Assembly (NCBI RefSeq): GCF_003957375.1
Contig: NZ_CP025473.1
Location: forward strand, 594,001 to 658,000
Direction of reading: 5' to 3'
DNA: 64,000 nt
Origin: Enterococcus mundtii
GTDB lineage: Bacteria > Bacillota > Bacilli > Lactobacillales > Enterococcaceae
Shown here piece after piece: positions 17,051 through 26,194 of this stretch (the first letter of the stretch is position 1; each line of letters opens with the position of its first letter). The position numbers were made by a program, and so were the translations under genes. The notes beneath the pieces were generated by a model. That model saw nothing but the letters and a program-made list of their open reading frames with translations, was not told the DNA's origin and did not search any database.

Positions 17051-17182
17051 GTGTCAAGTTTTGAAGCAATGCAACTGATGATTGCTTTTGCGACGTTAGT
17101 GTTGCTGATTATTGACTATAAAAATCAAATAAATAACCCTCTAAACAGAAAATTCTTTACTGAAAAAACGTTGATACAATGA
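17051..17182 (+). CDS. Putative holin-like / type I toxin peptide
   Basis: This 43-residue peptide (start GTG) opens with SSFEAMQLMIAFATLVLLII and continues with a charged tail (DYKNQINNP...). It fits the family of small 'putative holin-like toxins' related to TxpA/Fst-type peptides: a short Phe-Glu-Ala start, one membrane helix and a polar C-terminus. Such peptides damage the membrane when overproduced and are held in check by an antisense RNA. A strong bidirectional terminator follows at 17194, where an antisense RNA could overlap. I could not identify a convincing antisense promoter. An overlapping 21-codon frame from 17014 is likely not used. Confidence 0.6.
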   Translation: MSSFEAMQLMIAFATLVLLIIDYKNQINNPLNRKFFTEKTLIQ

Positions 17183-17193
17183 AATATGACTTT

Positions 17194-17244
17194 AAAAAAA
17201 GAGTATAAAGCAAACAATTTGGTGTGTCTGCTCTATACTCTTTT
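17194..17244. terminator. Bidirectional terminator between toxin-like gene and pepO
   Basis: AAAAGAGTATA-A-AGCA...TGCT-C-TATACTCTTTT with A- and T-runs on the two sides. Confidence 0.85.
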
Positions 17245-17295
17245 AACTTGTTGTTTGACTATCAATTTTTTGATATAGTTCCTAAAAGAAATTTT

Positions 17296-19203
17296 TCACC
17301 AAATATGCACACGTTTTTCAGGTGCTAGATACATCGGATCTTCTTCGGTAATCTTAAATGCTTCGTAGAACTCTGCTAAGTTTTGTGGTTGGATATTCGC
17401 CCGAAGTTTCGCAGGTGCGTGAACATCGATTTGTAAAAGTAATTGTTGGTATTCTTTTTTCGCTTTTGTACGCCAGATTGTCGCCCAGTTCATGAAGAAA
17501 TCGGCTGCTGAATAATCGTCTTCTGTCATTGCAGCTTCTAGTGCGCAACTTAATCCACCGGCATCGGCAATGTTCTCAGAAACAGTCAGTTTTCCATTGA
17601 CTGTGCCATCAGCAAAAGGTACACCGTCAAACTGTTCGATCATGGCTTGCGCTTTTTCTTGGAAATGAGCGAAGTCTTCTTCTGTCCACCAGTTATTCAA
17701 GTTACCGAATTCATCAAATTTCGCGCCGTTGTTGTCAAACGCATGGGAAATCTCATGGGCAATGACTGCACCGATTCCGCCGAAGTTTGCCGAGCTAGAT
17801 TGTTCCAAACTATAAAATGGTGCTTGTAAAATCGCAGCTGGGAAAACGATCACGTTTCGAAATGGATGATAGTACGCATTGACTGTATCAGCACTCATTT
17901 CCCATTCATCACGATCAACAGGCTTGTTCCATTTACTGAAACGGTCTTTTAGGGTTAGATGACTAAAGTTCAACGCATTTGAAAGCAAGGTTCCACCTTC
18001 ATTTGCGGGAACTGTTTGGAACGCATCGAACAAGGCAGGGATTTTATCAGGGTAACCGACTTGGATGCCTAATTTGTTCAATTTGACGATTGCTTTTTCA
18101 CGTGTCGCATCACTTAACCATTCATTCGTTTCGAGTCGTTTTTGGTAAACAGTGATCATTTTCTTGACCATTTGTTCAACATCTTTTTTTGCTGCTTCGC
18201 CAAAATACTTGTTTCCGTAGTAATCGCCCAACACATGATCAAACTGTCCAGAAGCAAGGTAATAAGCTGCTTTCTTTTGTGGCATTGCTTCATCAGTTCC
18301 TGATAAAGTCCGAGAGAAGATCCCACTGACTTGACGGAAATCTTCAGATAGATAACTGCTTAGTGAACGAACCGTTTTTACGATCATCCAGCTTTTAAGT
18401 AGTCGGAAATGTGGAGTCGTCAAAAGTTCAGCTAAATGTTCAAAGTAGACAGGGTCAGTAACGATCACTTGGTCTGGACGTGTGCCGATCAAGCCAGTGG
18501 TCAACGTAGTTAAGTCGAGAGCATCTGTATATGCCGTAAATTCAGTAAAGGCACGTGGGTTGTACATTTGGCTATAATCTGCATTTTCTTCCGCGCTTTT
18601 GACATGTGGCGCAATCAATTTATCGAATTGGATCGCTTGTTCGACGATTGCTTCTGCCTGACTTCTTTCTCGGCCTGTCATTTCTAAAAGTTGGACCATC
18701 ATATCAAAAAAGACGGACAATAATTGAGCACCATTTGGATGTTCTGCTTCATAATATGTTTTATCTGGTAAAAATAAAGAGGGTGGTGAAGCGAAAAAGG
18801 CATTGACCTGCGCATTTTTCATATCTGCATCCACATCTAAGACAACAGGCAACGGTAAGCTGTCCAATGTCCATTCGGGAAATTGCTGATTTAATTCGTC
18901 AAAGGAAGTGACTTGCTCGATCCTTTCGAGGATTGGTTGTAAAGGTGTAGCACCTAATTGATCTCTATATTCATAATCATTTGCTAGTTGATAATAAGCA
19001 AGGAAGTGACGCATTTTATCAGATGTAACTTTTGTTGGATCAGCTAACATCTCATCTGTATCTCGCATCATTAGTTGATCAATGCCATCAACTAAATCCT
19101 GAAACCCACCAGTTGCTGGCTTATCGGCAGGAATTGTTGCTGTTTTTAACCATGCTTCATTTACTGCTTCAAAAAAATCTTGTTTCAAACGTTCTTGGTT
19201 CAT
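17296..19203 (-). CDS. pepO: Neprilysin-type oligoendopeptidase PepO (M13)
   Basis: This 635-residue zinc metallopeptidase cuts oligopeptides of up to about 30 residues. The M13 motifs are clear: AVIAHEISHAFD (zinc-binding HExxH) and ENIADAGGLSCAL (third zinc ligand), plus the substrate-binding NAYYHP. The C-terminus HIW corresponds to the conserved CxVW end. No signal peptide is seen, as usual for lactic acid bacterial PepO, which works in the cytoplasm on imported peptides. The frame is open further upstream to 19353, but AAGGAG before the ATG at 19203 sets the start. It is a single gene. Confidence 0.95.
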   Translation of the reverse strand: MNQERLKQDFFEAVNEAWLKTATIPADKPATGGFQDLVDGIDQLMMRDTDEMLADPTKVTSDKMRHFLAYYQLANDYEYRDQLGATPLQPILERIEQVTSFDELNQQFPEWTLDSLPLPVVLDVDADMKNAQVNAFFASPPSLFLPDKTYYEAEHPNGAQLLSVFFDMMVQLLEMTGRERSQAEAIVEQAIQFDKLIAPHVKSAEENADYSQMYNPRAFTEFTAYTDALDLTTLTTGLIGTRPDQVIVTDPVYFEHLAELLTTPHFRLLKSWMIVKTVRSLSSYLSEDFRQVSGIFSRTLSGTDEAMPQKKAAYYLASGQFDHVLGDYYGNKYFGEAAKKDVEQMVKKMITVYQKRLETNEWLSDATREKAIVKLNKLGIQVGYPDKIPALFDAFQTVPANEGGTLLSNALNFSHLTLKDRFSKWNKPVDRDEWEMSADTVNAYYHPFRNVIVFPAAILQAPFYSLEQSSSANFGGIGAVIAHEISHAFDNNGAKFDEFGNLNNWWTEEDFAHFQEKAQAMIEQFDGVPFADGTVNGKLTVSENIADAGGLSCALEAAMTEDDYSAADFFMNWATIWRTKAKKEYQQLLLQIDVHAPAKLRANIQPQNLAEFYEAFKITEEDPMYLAPEKRVHIW

Positions 19204-19438
19204 TGAATCATCGCTCCTTTTTAGTTCCGTGTGCCCATTATCTAACAAAAAAGCAGAATAAACAAATGGAACGTAAAATCTATTTCCGAGGAATAAAAGT
19301 GTAATCGGTTTCTCAGGCGGAAGAGGAGTAAAAACACGTAACATCTGAATCAAGAAAATTGATCAGAAAGAGCAATCAATCACTAGTCGATCTGATTTAT
19401 TTTTTTAGGACTATCCCTTATAATGAGGGAGGAGGTGA

Positions 19439-20293
19439 TTGATTCTGAAAAAAGCAAGTGGGAAATGGCAAGAAGTCTTGCTCAATGGAAAAACCGAGCG
19501 AATCAGTGAGTTTCGTCTGCTAAAAAGGAAACAAGAAAAAGGACACTATTTAGCAGTGATTTTTGAAAATGAGAGTTATTTGATCGTTGATCCTCAAGGA
19601 AAAGCAGTCGAATTTGTTACAGTGGTAAATGCCTATTCAACAAGCATTGCAACATCCAATACTTGGCAAGAAGCCAGTATAAATGCAGAAGGAATTGACG
19701 ATGAGATGATCGATAAGCTTTGGGCAAAGTGGACACAACGAGCGCCGACGACTCATTTAATTGATTGCTGGGTAGGTTTGCCGGAACAACGTTTCTTGAC
19801 ATATAAAAAGTGGCGAACAACATCTGGTTATCTTTGTGGTACCTATGCGGCAGCAGTTTTACTTGCCTACTATCAAGATCATTGTATGCCCAATCTGATT
19901 CCTTCAGATATCCGCCGAAAAGATTCCCGCGATGCGAAAGAATTGATCCAAAAACTGCGTAAAACGATTCAACCTTTAGGCTTGCCTACCGTACCTATCC
20001 AAGTAAGTACAGGAATCTCAGCCTTTTTTAGAAAACAACAGCAACCGATTTATGCCAGAAGTACAGTAGTCGGTTCTTGGCAACGAGCAACAAAGCGTAT
20101 TCGAGAAGGAAAACCTGTGATGATCGGTATTTTAAGATTGCTAGGTAGTACCTATGGTAATCATTGGGTCACTGCGTATGCTTACTATGAATCAGCTTCT
20201 GGTGAGCGTTATTATAAAGTCCATGATAATTGGGGAAACACAAATAAAGTGATTCCTGCAAGTTGGGGAAATGGAACAGTCTCACTTCCTTGA
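19439..20293 (+). CDS. Papain-like (C39-type) cysteine peptidase-like protein
   Basis: This protein of about 284 residues has a papain-like domain in its second half: nucleophile region [18 protein letters not shown], histidine region [12 protein letters not shown] and the final DNWG that orients the histidine. This pattern matches C39-like peptidases, but no signal peptide, transporter domain or maturation partner is present, so the substrate is unknown. The start is unclear: the frame has no ATG in its first 80 codons. TTG at 19439 is only three bases after GGAGG, while CTG at 19445 has better spacing. A TATAAT at 19420-19425 implies a very short leader. The next gene, prs, begins 78 bases later. 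Confidence 0.65.
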   Translation: MILKKASGKWQEVLLNGKTERISEFRLLKRKQEKGHYLAVIFENESYLIVDPQGKAVEFVTVVNAYSTSIATSNTWQEASINAEGIDDEMIDKLWAKWTQRAPTTHLIDCWVGLPEQRFLTYKKWRTTSGYLCGTYAAAVLLAYYQDHCMPNLIPSDIRRKDSRDAKELIQKLRKTIQPLGLPTVPIQVSTGISAFFRKQQQPIYARSTVVGSWQRATKRIREGKPVMIGILRLLGSTYGNHWVTAYAYYESASGERYYKVHDNWGNTNKVIPASWGNGTVSLP

Positions 20294-20370
20294 TTATTTT
20301 CAGAAAATACCAGAAATACGGAACGAAATATGTTAAACTATCGAAGAATAGAGAAGTTTGGGAGGATGTC

Positions 20371-21351
20371 ATGAGTAAAAAGTATCAGGACGACACGTTG
20401 AAAATCTTTAGTTTGAATGGGAATCGACCGTTAGCAGAAAAAATCGCCAAAGTATTTGGAACAGAGTTAGGGAAAAGTGTAGTCAAACAATTTAGTGATG
20501 GAGAAATTTCAATCAACATTGAAGAAAGTATCCGTGGCGACCATGTCTACATCGTTCAATCGACGAATGCACCAGTCAATGATTACTACATGGAATTATT
20601 GATCATGATCGATGCGATGAAACGTGCAAGTGCCAAAACAATCAATGTGGTATTGCCTTATTATGGTTATGCGAGACAAGACCGTACAGCGAAGCCCCAT
20701 GAACCAATTACAGCAAAATTGATTGCGAACATGCTTGAAGAAGCAGGAGCGACTCGTGTATTGACCTTAGATCTGCATACGGTGCAAGTACAAGGATTCT
20801 TTGATATTCCAGTAGATAACTTATTTACAATGCCATTATTTGCACATTATTACCGTGAACTTGGTCTGATCGGCGATGACATTGTCGTTGTTTCACCAAA
20901 GAACAGTGGTGTCCAACGCGCGCGTAGCTTATCAGAGTATTTGAATAGTACGTTAGCGATCGTTGATCATGCGGACGAAGAAGTCGAAGGGACAGCAGCA
21001 AGTTACGTGATCGGGAATGTTCAAGGAAAAACGTGTATACTGGTTGATGATATTTTAAATACTGGATTGACATTCGCTCGAGCAGCCAAAGTCTTGAAAG
21101 AAAATGGCGCCAAGGATATCTATGTTTGTGCTTCCCACGGCTTGTTATCAGAGCCAGCAAAAGAGATCTTGGACGAAGCGCCAATCAAAGATATCTGTAT
21201 CACTGATTCTGTCTATACACCAGAAGACCGTCACCCTGAAAACTTGACGATCGTCACTTGTTCAAACTTGATGGGTGAAGCCGTCAAACGTATCCACGAA
21301 AACACGCCAATGAGCCCATTGTTCCGTTTGGAAGAGAAGAGCTTTAGATAA
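20371..21351 (+). CDS. Ribose-phosphate pyrophosphokinase paralogue (Prs2 type)
   Basis: This 326-residue protein belongs to the PRPP synthetase family, which makes PRPP from ribose 5-phosphate and ATP for nucleotide, His and Trp synthesis. The PPase signature region around [18 protein letters not shown] and the start [14 protein letters not shown] are well kept. The PRPP-binding loop reads [11 protein letters not shown] instead of the usual VDDMIDTAGT, and the region usually read as SPDHGGVTRAR is [11 protein letters not shown]. This marks the divergent second paralogue that streptococci and enterococci carry in front of a nifS-like gene. Its activity could be changed. ATG at 20371 follows GGAGG; the frame is open upstream only by chance. 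Confidence 0.85.
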   Translation: MSKKYQDDTLKIFSLNGNRPLAEKIAKVFGTELGKSVVKQFSDGEISINIEESIRGDHVYIVQSTNAPVNDYYMELLIMIDAMKRASAKTINVVLPYYGYARQDRTAKPHEPITAKLIANMLEEAGATRVLTLDLHTVQVQGFFDIPVDNLFTMPLFAHYYRELGLIGDDIVVVSPKNSGVQRARSLSEYLNSTLAIVDHADEEVEGTAASYVIGNVQGKTCILVDDILNTGLTFARAAKVLKENGAKDIYVCASHGLLSEPAKEILDEAPIKDICITDSVYTPEDRHPENLTIVTCSNLMGEAVKRIHENTPMSPLFRLEEKSFR

Positions 21352-21356
21352 CAAAT

Positions 21357-21402
21357 GAAACACCATAAAATGACGGAATTTAGGTCATTTATGGTGTTTT
21401 TT
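21357..21402 (+). terminator. Terminator of the prs paralogue
   Basis: AAACACCATAAAATGAC / GTCATTTATGGTGTTTTTT, a long stem with a T-run directly after the stop. It separates prs from the desulfurase gene. Confidence 0.85.
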
Positions 21403-21517
21403 GCTAGAAACTTGGGCATATCGACTAAAAAAACATCTTTTTGGCTAAGTTTATTTTTGGTAACTAGCTATTTCTATGCTAGAATGTGCCTAGTTCTATT
21501 TGAAAGGGATGAATACA

Positions 21518-22648
21518 TTGGGCAATATTTATTTAGATCATGCAGCGACGACGCCGATGCATCCGTTAGTAATCAAAGAAATGATGGCTATCATGGAAGG
21601 GACATTTGGCAATCCTTCGAGCATTCATGGATTTGGTCGGATGGCTCATGAAAAATTAGAAAATGCCAGACAAATCGTGGCAGATAGTTTGCACGTCCAC
21701 CCGCATGAAATCATTTTTAACAGTGGCGGAACGGAAGGCGATAATACTGCGATTATTGAAACAGCATTCTCACGTCAAAATGAAGGGAAACATCTAATCA
21801 CTACAGTTATTGAGCATCCAGCTGTCTTGAATACGATGAAGTATCTTGAAAAAAAGGGTTTTGAGGTTACATATCTACCAGTTGACCAAAAAGGAAATAT
21901 CTCGATCGCTGATTTCCGCTCGGCTTTAAGAGAAGACACGATTCTAGTCTCGATCATGTACGGGAACAATGAAATCGGCAATTTATTACCAATCAAAGAA
22001 ATCGGTGGAATTTTACGAGAACATCCAGCCTATTTCCATACGGATGCTGTTCAAGCTTATGGTAATCAAACGATTCATCCTCAAGAGTTAGGAATCGATC
22101 TTTTGAGCATATCTGGTCATAAAATCAATGGACCTAAAGGAATCGGTTTTTTATATAAAAGAGATGGCGTAAATATCCCACCTTTGCTTTTAGGTGGAGA
22201 ACAAGAAGAAAAACGCCGTGCCGGTACAGAAAACTTAGCAGGGATCTGTGGCTTAGCGAAAGCGGTAGAAATATTAACGCTGGAAGAAAGAGAAGCACGT
22301 AATAAAAAATACTTGGGCTTCCAACAACTGATTTTAGATAAATTGACAGAAAATGAGATTGAATATGCGATCAATGGTGATTTGACGAATAAATTACCTC
22401 ATGTACTGAATTTACGTATTCCAGGGATCGTCAACGATCTATTGTTGATGAAATTGGATCTACAAGGCTTTGCGATCTCAATCGGTTCGGCATGTACTGC
22501 TGGAAATATCGAACCTTCTCATGTACTAGAAGCCATGTATGGAAAAGGAACACCATTCTTGAAAGAATCCATCCGCATCAGTTTTGGCTATGGGAATACA
22601 GAAGAAGAAGTCCAACGATTTGCTGATGGTTTAGTCAAAGCAATCTAA
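21518..22648 (+). CDS. Cysteine desulfurase, NifS/IscS family
   Basis: This PLP enzyme of about 376 residues takes sulfur from cysteine and passes it to tRNA thiolation or cluster assembly. The start IYLDHAATTP is typical, the PLP lysine is in SISGHKINGPKGIGFLY, and the persulfide-forming cysteine is in SIGSACTAGNIEPSH. A TTG at 21518 placed ten bases after AAAGG gives the usual N-terminus; an ATG at 21509 directly abuts the ribosome binding site. It forms a unit with the DUF1831 gene. Because mnmA is also in this window, it may supply sulfur for 2-thiouridine, as dedicated desulfurases do in other Firmicutes. Confidence 0.9.
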   Translation: MGNIYLDHAATTPMHPLVIKEMMAIMEGTFGNPSSIHGFGRMAHEKLENARQIVADSLHVHPHEIIFNSGGTEGDNTAIIETAFSRQNEGKHLITTVIEHPAVLNTMKYLEKKGFEVTYLPVDQKGNISIADFRSALREDTILVSIMYGNNEIGNLLPIKEIGGILREHPAYFHTDAVQAYGNQTIHPQELGIDLLSISGHKINGPKGIGFLYKRDGVNIPPLLLGGEQEEKRRAGTENLAGICGLAKAVEILTLEEREARNKKYLGFQQLILDKLTENEIEYAINGDLTNKLPHVLNLRIPGIVNDLLLMKLDLQGFAISIGSACTAGNIEPSHVLEAMYGKGTPFLKESIRISFGYGNTEEEVQRFADGLVKAI

Positions 22649-22723
22649 GCGCTAAAAAACCTAGTAAAACGAGTTAGAAACTTTTATAATAAAGAGGAAA
22701 CTAAACTTACTGAGGTGAAAAAG

Positions 22724-23071
22724 ATGGCATTTGAACAAACAGCGTCCGTACTCGGTTCTCCAGTTAGCTACCGTTTACATCCAGATGCAAAAAGATACAC
22801 ATTACGCGATAATGGCTTTACAGAAACAAATGGCGGGAACTATCAATTGATTCGTCCACTTGATGCAACACCACAAAGCAAAGAAGGTTTTAAATTAAAA
22901 ATCACGGTTGCAAAAGACATCAAGACAATGAAAATGTCGATCACGACAGCCAATGGTTTGCGTGCAGTCGATATTTTTAAAGATCCAAAGCAAAAAATGA
23001 GCCAAGATAAGTTTTATTTCTTGATGGATAGCATGATCAGTCGTGGACTATTTGAAAAAGTAGAAGGCTAA
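22724..23071 (+). CDS. DUF1831 family protein
   Basis: This 115-residue soluble protein starts MAFEQTASVLGSPVSYRLHPD and matches the DUF1831 family of lactic acid bacteria, which is known structurally but not functionally. The family is found next to NifS-like cysteine desulfurases, as here (75-base gap), so a helper role in sulfur transfer is a reasonable inference. ATG at 22724 is preferred to the GTG at 22715, which lies in the ribosome binding site TGAGGTG. A TATAAT-like -10 at about 22685 suggests it also has its own promoter. Confidence 0.8.
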   Translation: MAFEQTASVLGSPVSYRLHPDAKRYTLRDNGFTETNGGNYQLIRPLDATPQSKEGFKLKITVAKDIKTMKMSITTANGLRAVDIFKDPKQKMSQDKFYFLMDSMISRGLFEKVEG

Positions 23072-23100
23072 GCACTCATGTGACACAACAAAGAAAAACA

Positions 23101-23195
23101 AAAAAGTACCCAAGCACTAGAAAAACAAGTGCATGTATCGTCTTCATGTGACGGCGAGCATGCGTAACTGTCCTTCTTGCGCTTGGGTATTTTTC
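23101..23195. ncRNA. Structured RNA-like element / elaborate bidirectional terminator
   Basis: An outer helix TACCCAAGC (23107-23115) / GCTTGGGTA (23181-23189) with A- and T-runs on both flanks encloses two further hairpins: GCACT-AGAAAAACA-AGTGC (23114-23131), and GCATG...CATGC closing CGTC...GACG (about 23131-23163). It lies between convergent genes (DUF1831 and an unknown protein). A simple terminator does not need such a three-way structure, so a small RNA or an interspersed repeat is possible. It can terminate in both directions. Confidence 0.5.
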
Positions 23196-23211
23196 ATTTA
23201 TCGATCAGCAA

Positions 23212-23991
23212 TCATTCAACTTTTGACCATTCATCTAATGTTTTTCCTTGGGCATCTTTTAGTTCTAACCAACTATTTGTTCCGCCATAATACAGTAATA
23301 GGCTAGCTTCATTCACGCTTTTGACGATGATGTCCTCCACAACTTTCCCATCTTTGATCTGCTCTTGGTAGTCAGCCCGCATCTTATCTCCATATTTCGC
23401 GGCATAACTAACCGAACCGTCTTTATTCAAAGGGGCATCAAGTAATAACGTAGCGCCAGCTTTGATCAACATCTCATTGCGACTGATCCAGTAAAGTGTT
23501 GCCTTGCTACCACGAAATTCCACAGTAAAAGGAATCTCGCTGATTTGTTTCGTCCACCGATGACGCGCTTTGGCAGGTTTCTTTTTCGTTGCAGTAAGCG
23601 GAGCAAATCCGTAGCCAAACGAGGATAACACAGTCGTTACTTTTTCGATCGTCGGGGCTAATTTTTTGGTTGCTTCAACTGGGATTTTTTCTTTGAAATC
23701 TTTGTCTTTTTCTAATGTCAGCCCAACTTCGGCGGCTTGATTATTCATTAGATACATAAAATAATCGGCTTCAAGATCCCATGGTAAATGGATAGTGATG
23801 ACTTGGTCAAAGGATTTTGGGCGGATCTTTGTACCAATTGCCAGACACTTTTTATCTAAGTAATAAAGATAAAAGGAATTTTCTATTTCTTTTACTGGCT
23901 TTGAACAAATAGAGAGTTGGATTTGTTCTTTCTCCAATTGGATCTGTGTTTCAGAAGCAGTGATCGTGGTGTGAAAACTAACCTTAGGCAT
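23212..23991 (-). CDS. Conserved protein of unknown function
   Basis: This 259-residue soluble protein is not recognised. It has no signal peptide or membrane helix. The first half is rich in beta-type sequence (SFHTTITASETQIQL, VITIHLPWDLEADYFMYLM). A lysine-rich linker KKKPAKARHRWTK follows, and then a second domain starting IPFTVEFRGSKATLYWISRNEMLIKAG. The ATG at 23991 after GGGAGGA is chosen over an upstream in-frame start at 24036. It is a single gene, convergent with DUF1831 and divergent from an efflux gene. Context gives no clue. Confidence 0.6.
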   Translation of the reverse strand: MPKVSFHTTITASETQIQLEKEQIQLSICSKPVKEIENSFYLYYLDKKCLAIGTKIRPKSFDQVITIHLPWDLEADYFMYLMNNQAAEVGLTLEKDKDFKEKIPVEATKKLAPTIEKVTTVLSSFGYGFAPLTATKKKPAKARHRWTKQISEIPFTVEFRGSKATLYWISRNEMLIKAGATLLLDAPLNKDGSVSYAAKYGDKMRADYQEQIKDGKVVEDIIVKSVNEASLLLYYGGTNSWLELKDAQGKTLDEWSKVE

Positions 23992-24121
23992 AGGTGTATC
24001 CTCCCGTTTTTTTCTACAGTGTACCATGTTTTTCAAGCAATAATAAAATAATCATAATTATAAAAAAATATGAGATAAATGAATGGTAAAATACAGAAAG
24101 AATACAAAATTAGGAGGCGTT

Positions 24122-25354
24122 ATGCAGAAATACTGGAAAAAGAATATTAATTTATTTTTGATGGGACAATTTTTATCAGGAATCACAAGTATGGTCGTTC
24201 AATATGCTATTATTTGGTATTTGACGCAAGAAACAGGTTCTGCGACTATTTTAAGTTTTGCCACATTATTAGGAATGTTGCCGATGGTTCTATTAAGTCC
24301 GTTTGTTGGGCCGCTGATCGATCGCTGGGATAAGAAAAAATTATTGATTTATACGGATATCATTGTTGCGATCTTTGCACTTATTTTATCCATTGTAGGA
24401 ACGGTGATGTCGACCTTGCCGCTCTGGTTAGTGTTTGTTTCTTTATTTATTCGCTCGGTCGCACAGACATTCCAAATGCCGACGATCCAATCAATTTTAC
24501 CAACAATGGTTCCAGAAGAAGAATTAACAAGGATCAATGGGCGATTGGGGATGGTGCAATCAGCGAATTATATCGTTGCTCCTGGACTAGGTGCTTTTTT
24601 ATTTGCTGCGGTACCCATGAATGCTTTGATTCTTTTGGATGTATTAGGTGCCATTCTTGGTGTGGGATTGTTGATTCTTGTGGTAATTCCCAAGATGGAC
24701 ATCCAGGGAGAAGCGGTTCATTTGTTAGCTGATACTAAATTTGGAGTAAAGAAACTATATGAGAAGCGAGGGGTGTGGCATATCATGATCAATGGGGCAG
24801 TTTTCATGTTGTTGTTCATGCCTGCCGCAAGCTTATATCCCCTGATGACCATAGGCTATTTTAAAGGCACAGTTGGACAAGCGGGGTTGATCGAAGTCAT
24901 TTACGCCGTTGGGATGTTAATAGGAGGCGCAATCATTGGTTTTTCTGGCCATTTTAAGAATCGGATGCAGGTAGTCATTCTTTCTTATATTGTCATGGGT
25001 CTGTCGATTGGTGCTAGTGGATTGTTGCCAGCAACCTCACAAGGATTTATTTACTTTGTTCTGTTGAATGCCATTGCCGGCTTGGCTACGCCTTACTACA
25101 ATACATTAGTCATGGCGATGATCCAACAAAGTTTTGAGCCAAGTATTTTAGGAAGAGTATTGGGCGTGTTCAATTCGCTGATGTCTCTCCCTGGTCCAAT
25201 CGGTTTGATCTTTGCCGGGCCACTAGCAGATGCCATTGGCGTTGAGAAACTATTTGTGATTGCCGGTGTCGGTACATTACTTTGTGCAATTGCACTGTAC
25301 ATGGTTCCTTCAGCTAGAAACTACGATTTAGAATTACAAAGTAAACATAGCTAA
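24122..25354 (+). CDS. MFS efflux transporter, Mef-like (DHA3)
   Basis: This 410-residue transporter has 12 predicted helices. Its opening (NINLFLMGQFLSGITSMVVQ, AIIWYLTQETGSATILS) and the loop VGPLIDRWDKKKLLIYTD follow the pattern of Mef-type macrolide efflux proteins in the DHA3 branch. Whether it exports macrolides cannot be judged; many chromosomal members have other or unknown substrates. ATG at 24122 after TTAGGAGGC is used. The upstream in-frame start at 24083 has no ribosome binding site. Confidence 0.82.
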   Translation: MQKYWKKNINLFLMGQFLSGITSMVVQYAIIWYLTQETGSATILSFATLLGMLPMVLLSPFVGPLIDRWDKKKLLIYTDIIVAIFALILSIVGTVMSTLPLWLVFVSLFIRSVAQTFQMPTIQSILPTMVPEEELTRINGRLGMVQSANYIVAPGLGAFLFAAVPMNALILLDVLGAILGVGLLILVVIPKMDIQGEAVHLLADTKFGVKKLYEKRGVWHIMINGAVFMLLFMPAASLYPLMTIGYFKGTVGQAGLIEVIYAVGMLIGGAIIGFSGHFKNRMQVVILSYIVMGLSIGASGLLPATSQGFIYFVLLNAIAGLATPYYNTLVMAMIQQSFEPSILGRVLGVFNSLMSLPGPIGLIFAGPLADAIGVEKLFVIAGVGTLLCAIALYMVPSARNYDLELQSKHS

Positions 25355-25447
25355 GAAAAAGCAATAAATTTCTTTTTTGAAAATAGGCATTGATTGCCTA
25401 TTTTTTTTGTTTTCACATACGATATTTATATAGGAGAGTGAGCTTAG

Positions 25448-26059
25448 ATGAATTATTTTATCAGTGATATGCATTTTTTCCATGAACGGTTGCTCGGTAA
25501 TAGTGATTTTTCGCCGAGACCATTTAAAAATGTTGCCCACATGCACCATCAACTGATCACTAGTTGGAATGCAGTCGTAAAGGAATCCGACCATGTTTAT
25601 CATCTAGGAGACCTCGCGATGCACCCTAAGTATGAAAAAGGTAGCGCAGAAATTCTTTCCTTAGTCAAAGAACTGAATGGCACGATCCACTTTATCAAAG
25701 GGAATCATGACAGTCGGGCCTTTTTCAACTATTTGAAACAACATGATCCGTGGAAAAATGAAGGAAAGCAAAAGTTTCACTTTTATGATGTAGGTGTCAT
25801 CATAAAATTCAATCATCAGCAATACTATTTGACCCATTATCCATTGTTGCTCGGAGGCAATGATAAAATACGCAATCTTCATGGCCATATCCATCATTAT
25901 AGCGTACCCATCGGCAACGACGTCAATGTAGGCGTAGACGCACCAGAGCGAGAACTGTTGGCAAAATCATTACCTTTTGGCACTCCCTTATCTGAAAATA
26001 ATATTGAAGAAATCTATCAGAAAAAACAAGCAGAATTGGAACGTTTGAAGAAAATGTAA
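25448..26059 (+). CDS. Calcineurin-like metallophosphoesterase
   Basis: This 203-residue cytoplasmic protein shows the full set of metal-binding motifs: ISDMHFFHE (D-x-H), YHLGDLAMH (GD), KGNHDSR (GNHD), a histidine in YLTHYPLLLGG and the final GHIHHYSVP (GHxH). It therefore hydrolyses phosphoesters with a two-metal centre. The early FHE and 'HYP' pattern is close to small phage-type and housekeeping phosphoesterases whose substrates are unknown. It has its own ribosome binding site (AGGAGAGTG) and ends at a strong terminator. Confidence 0.85.
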   Translation: MNYFISDMHFFHERLLGNSDFSPRPFKNVAHMHHQLITSWNAVVKESDHVYHLGDLAMHPKYEKGSAEILSLVKELNGTIHFIKGNHDSRAFFNYLKQHDPWKNEGKQKFHFYDVGVIIKFNHQQYYLTHYPLLLGGNDKIRNLHGHIHHYSVPIGNDVNVGVDAPERELLAKSLPFGTPLSENNIEEIYQKKQAELERLKKM

Positions 26060-26105
26060 CCGCAAGTACGAGATCGTAGTAAAAGCATTCAGTCGATAGA
26101 TAGTT

Positions 26106-26155
26106 GAAAAAGCATTCAAATACTACTCGTAAGGGGAGTACTTGAATGCTTTTTA
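26106..26155. terminator. Bidirectional terminator
   Basis: AAAAAGCATTCAA...TTGAATGCTTTTT with further pairing (AGTACT-like) in the loop, between convergent phosphoesterase and secreted protein genes. Confidence 0.88.
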
Positions 26156-26194
26156 TTGTCGGTAGATGAGTTAGTTAAAGAAATGTTACTTATT

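Noticed and set aside
24052-24060. Nine-base guide match between the unknown protein gene and the Mef-like gene
   Set aside because: The flanking five bases are TTTTA, not TTTAA/TTTAT, and the region is a simple A/T stretch where such matches arise by chance; kept only as a comparison in the findings.
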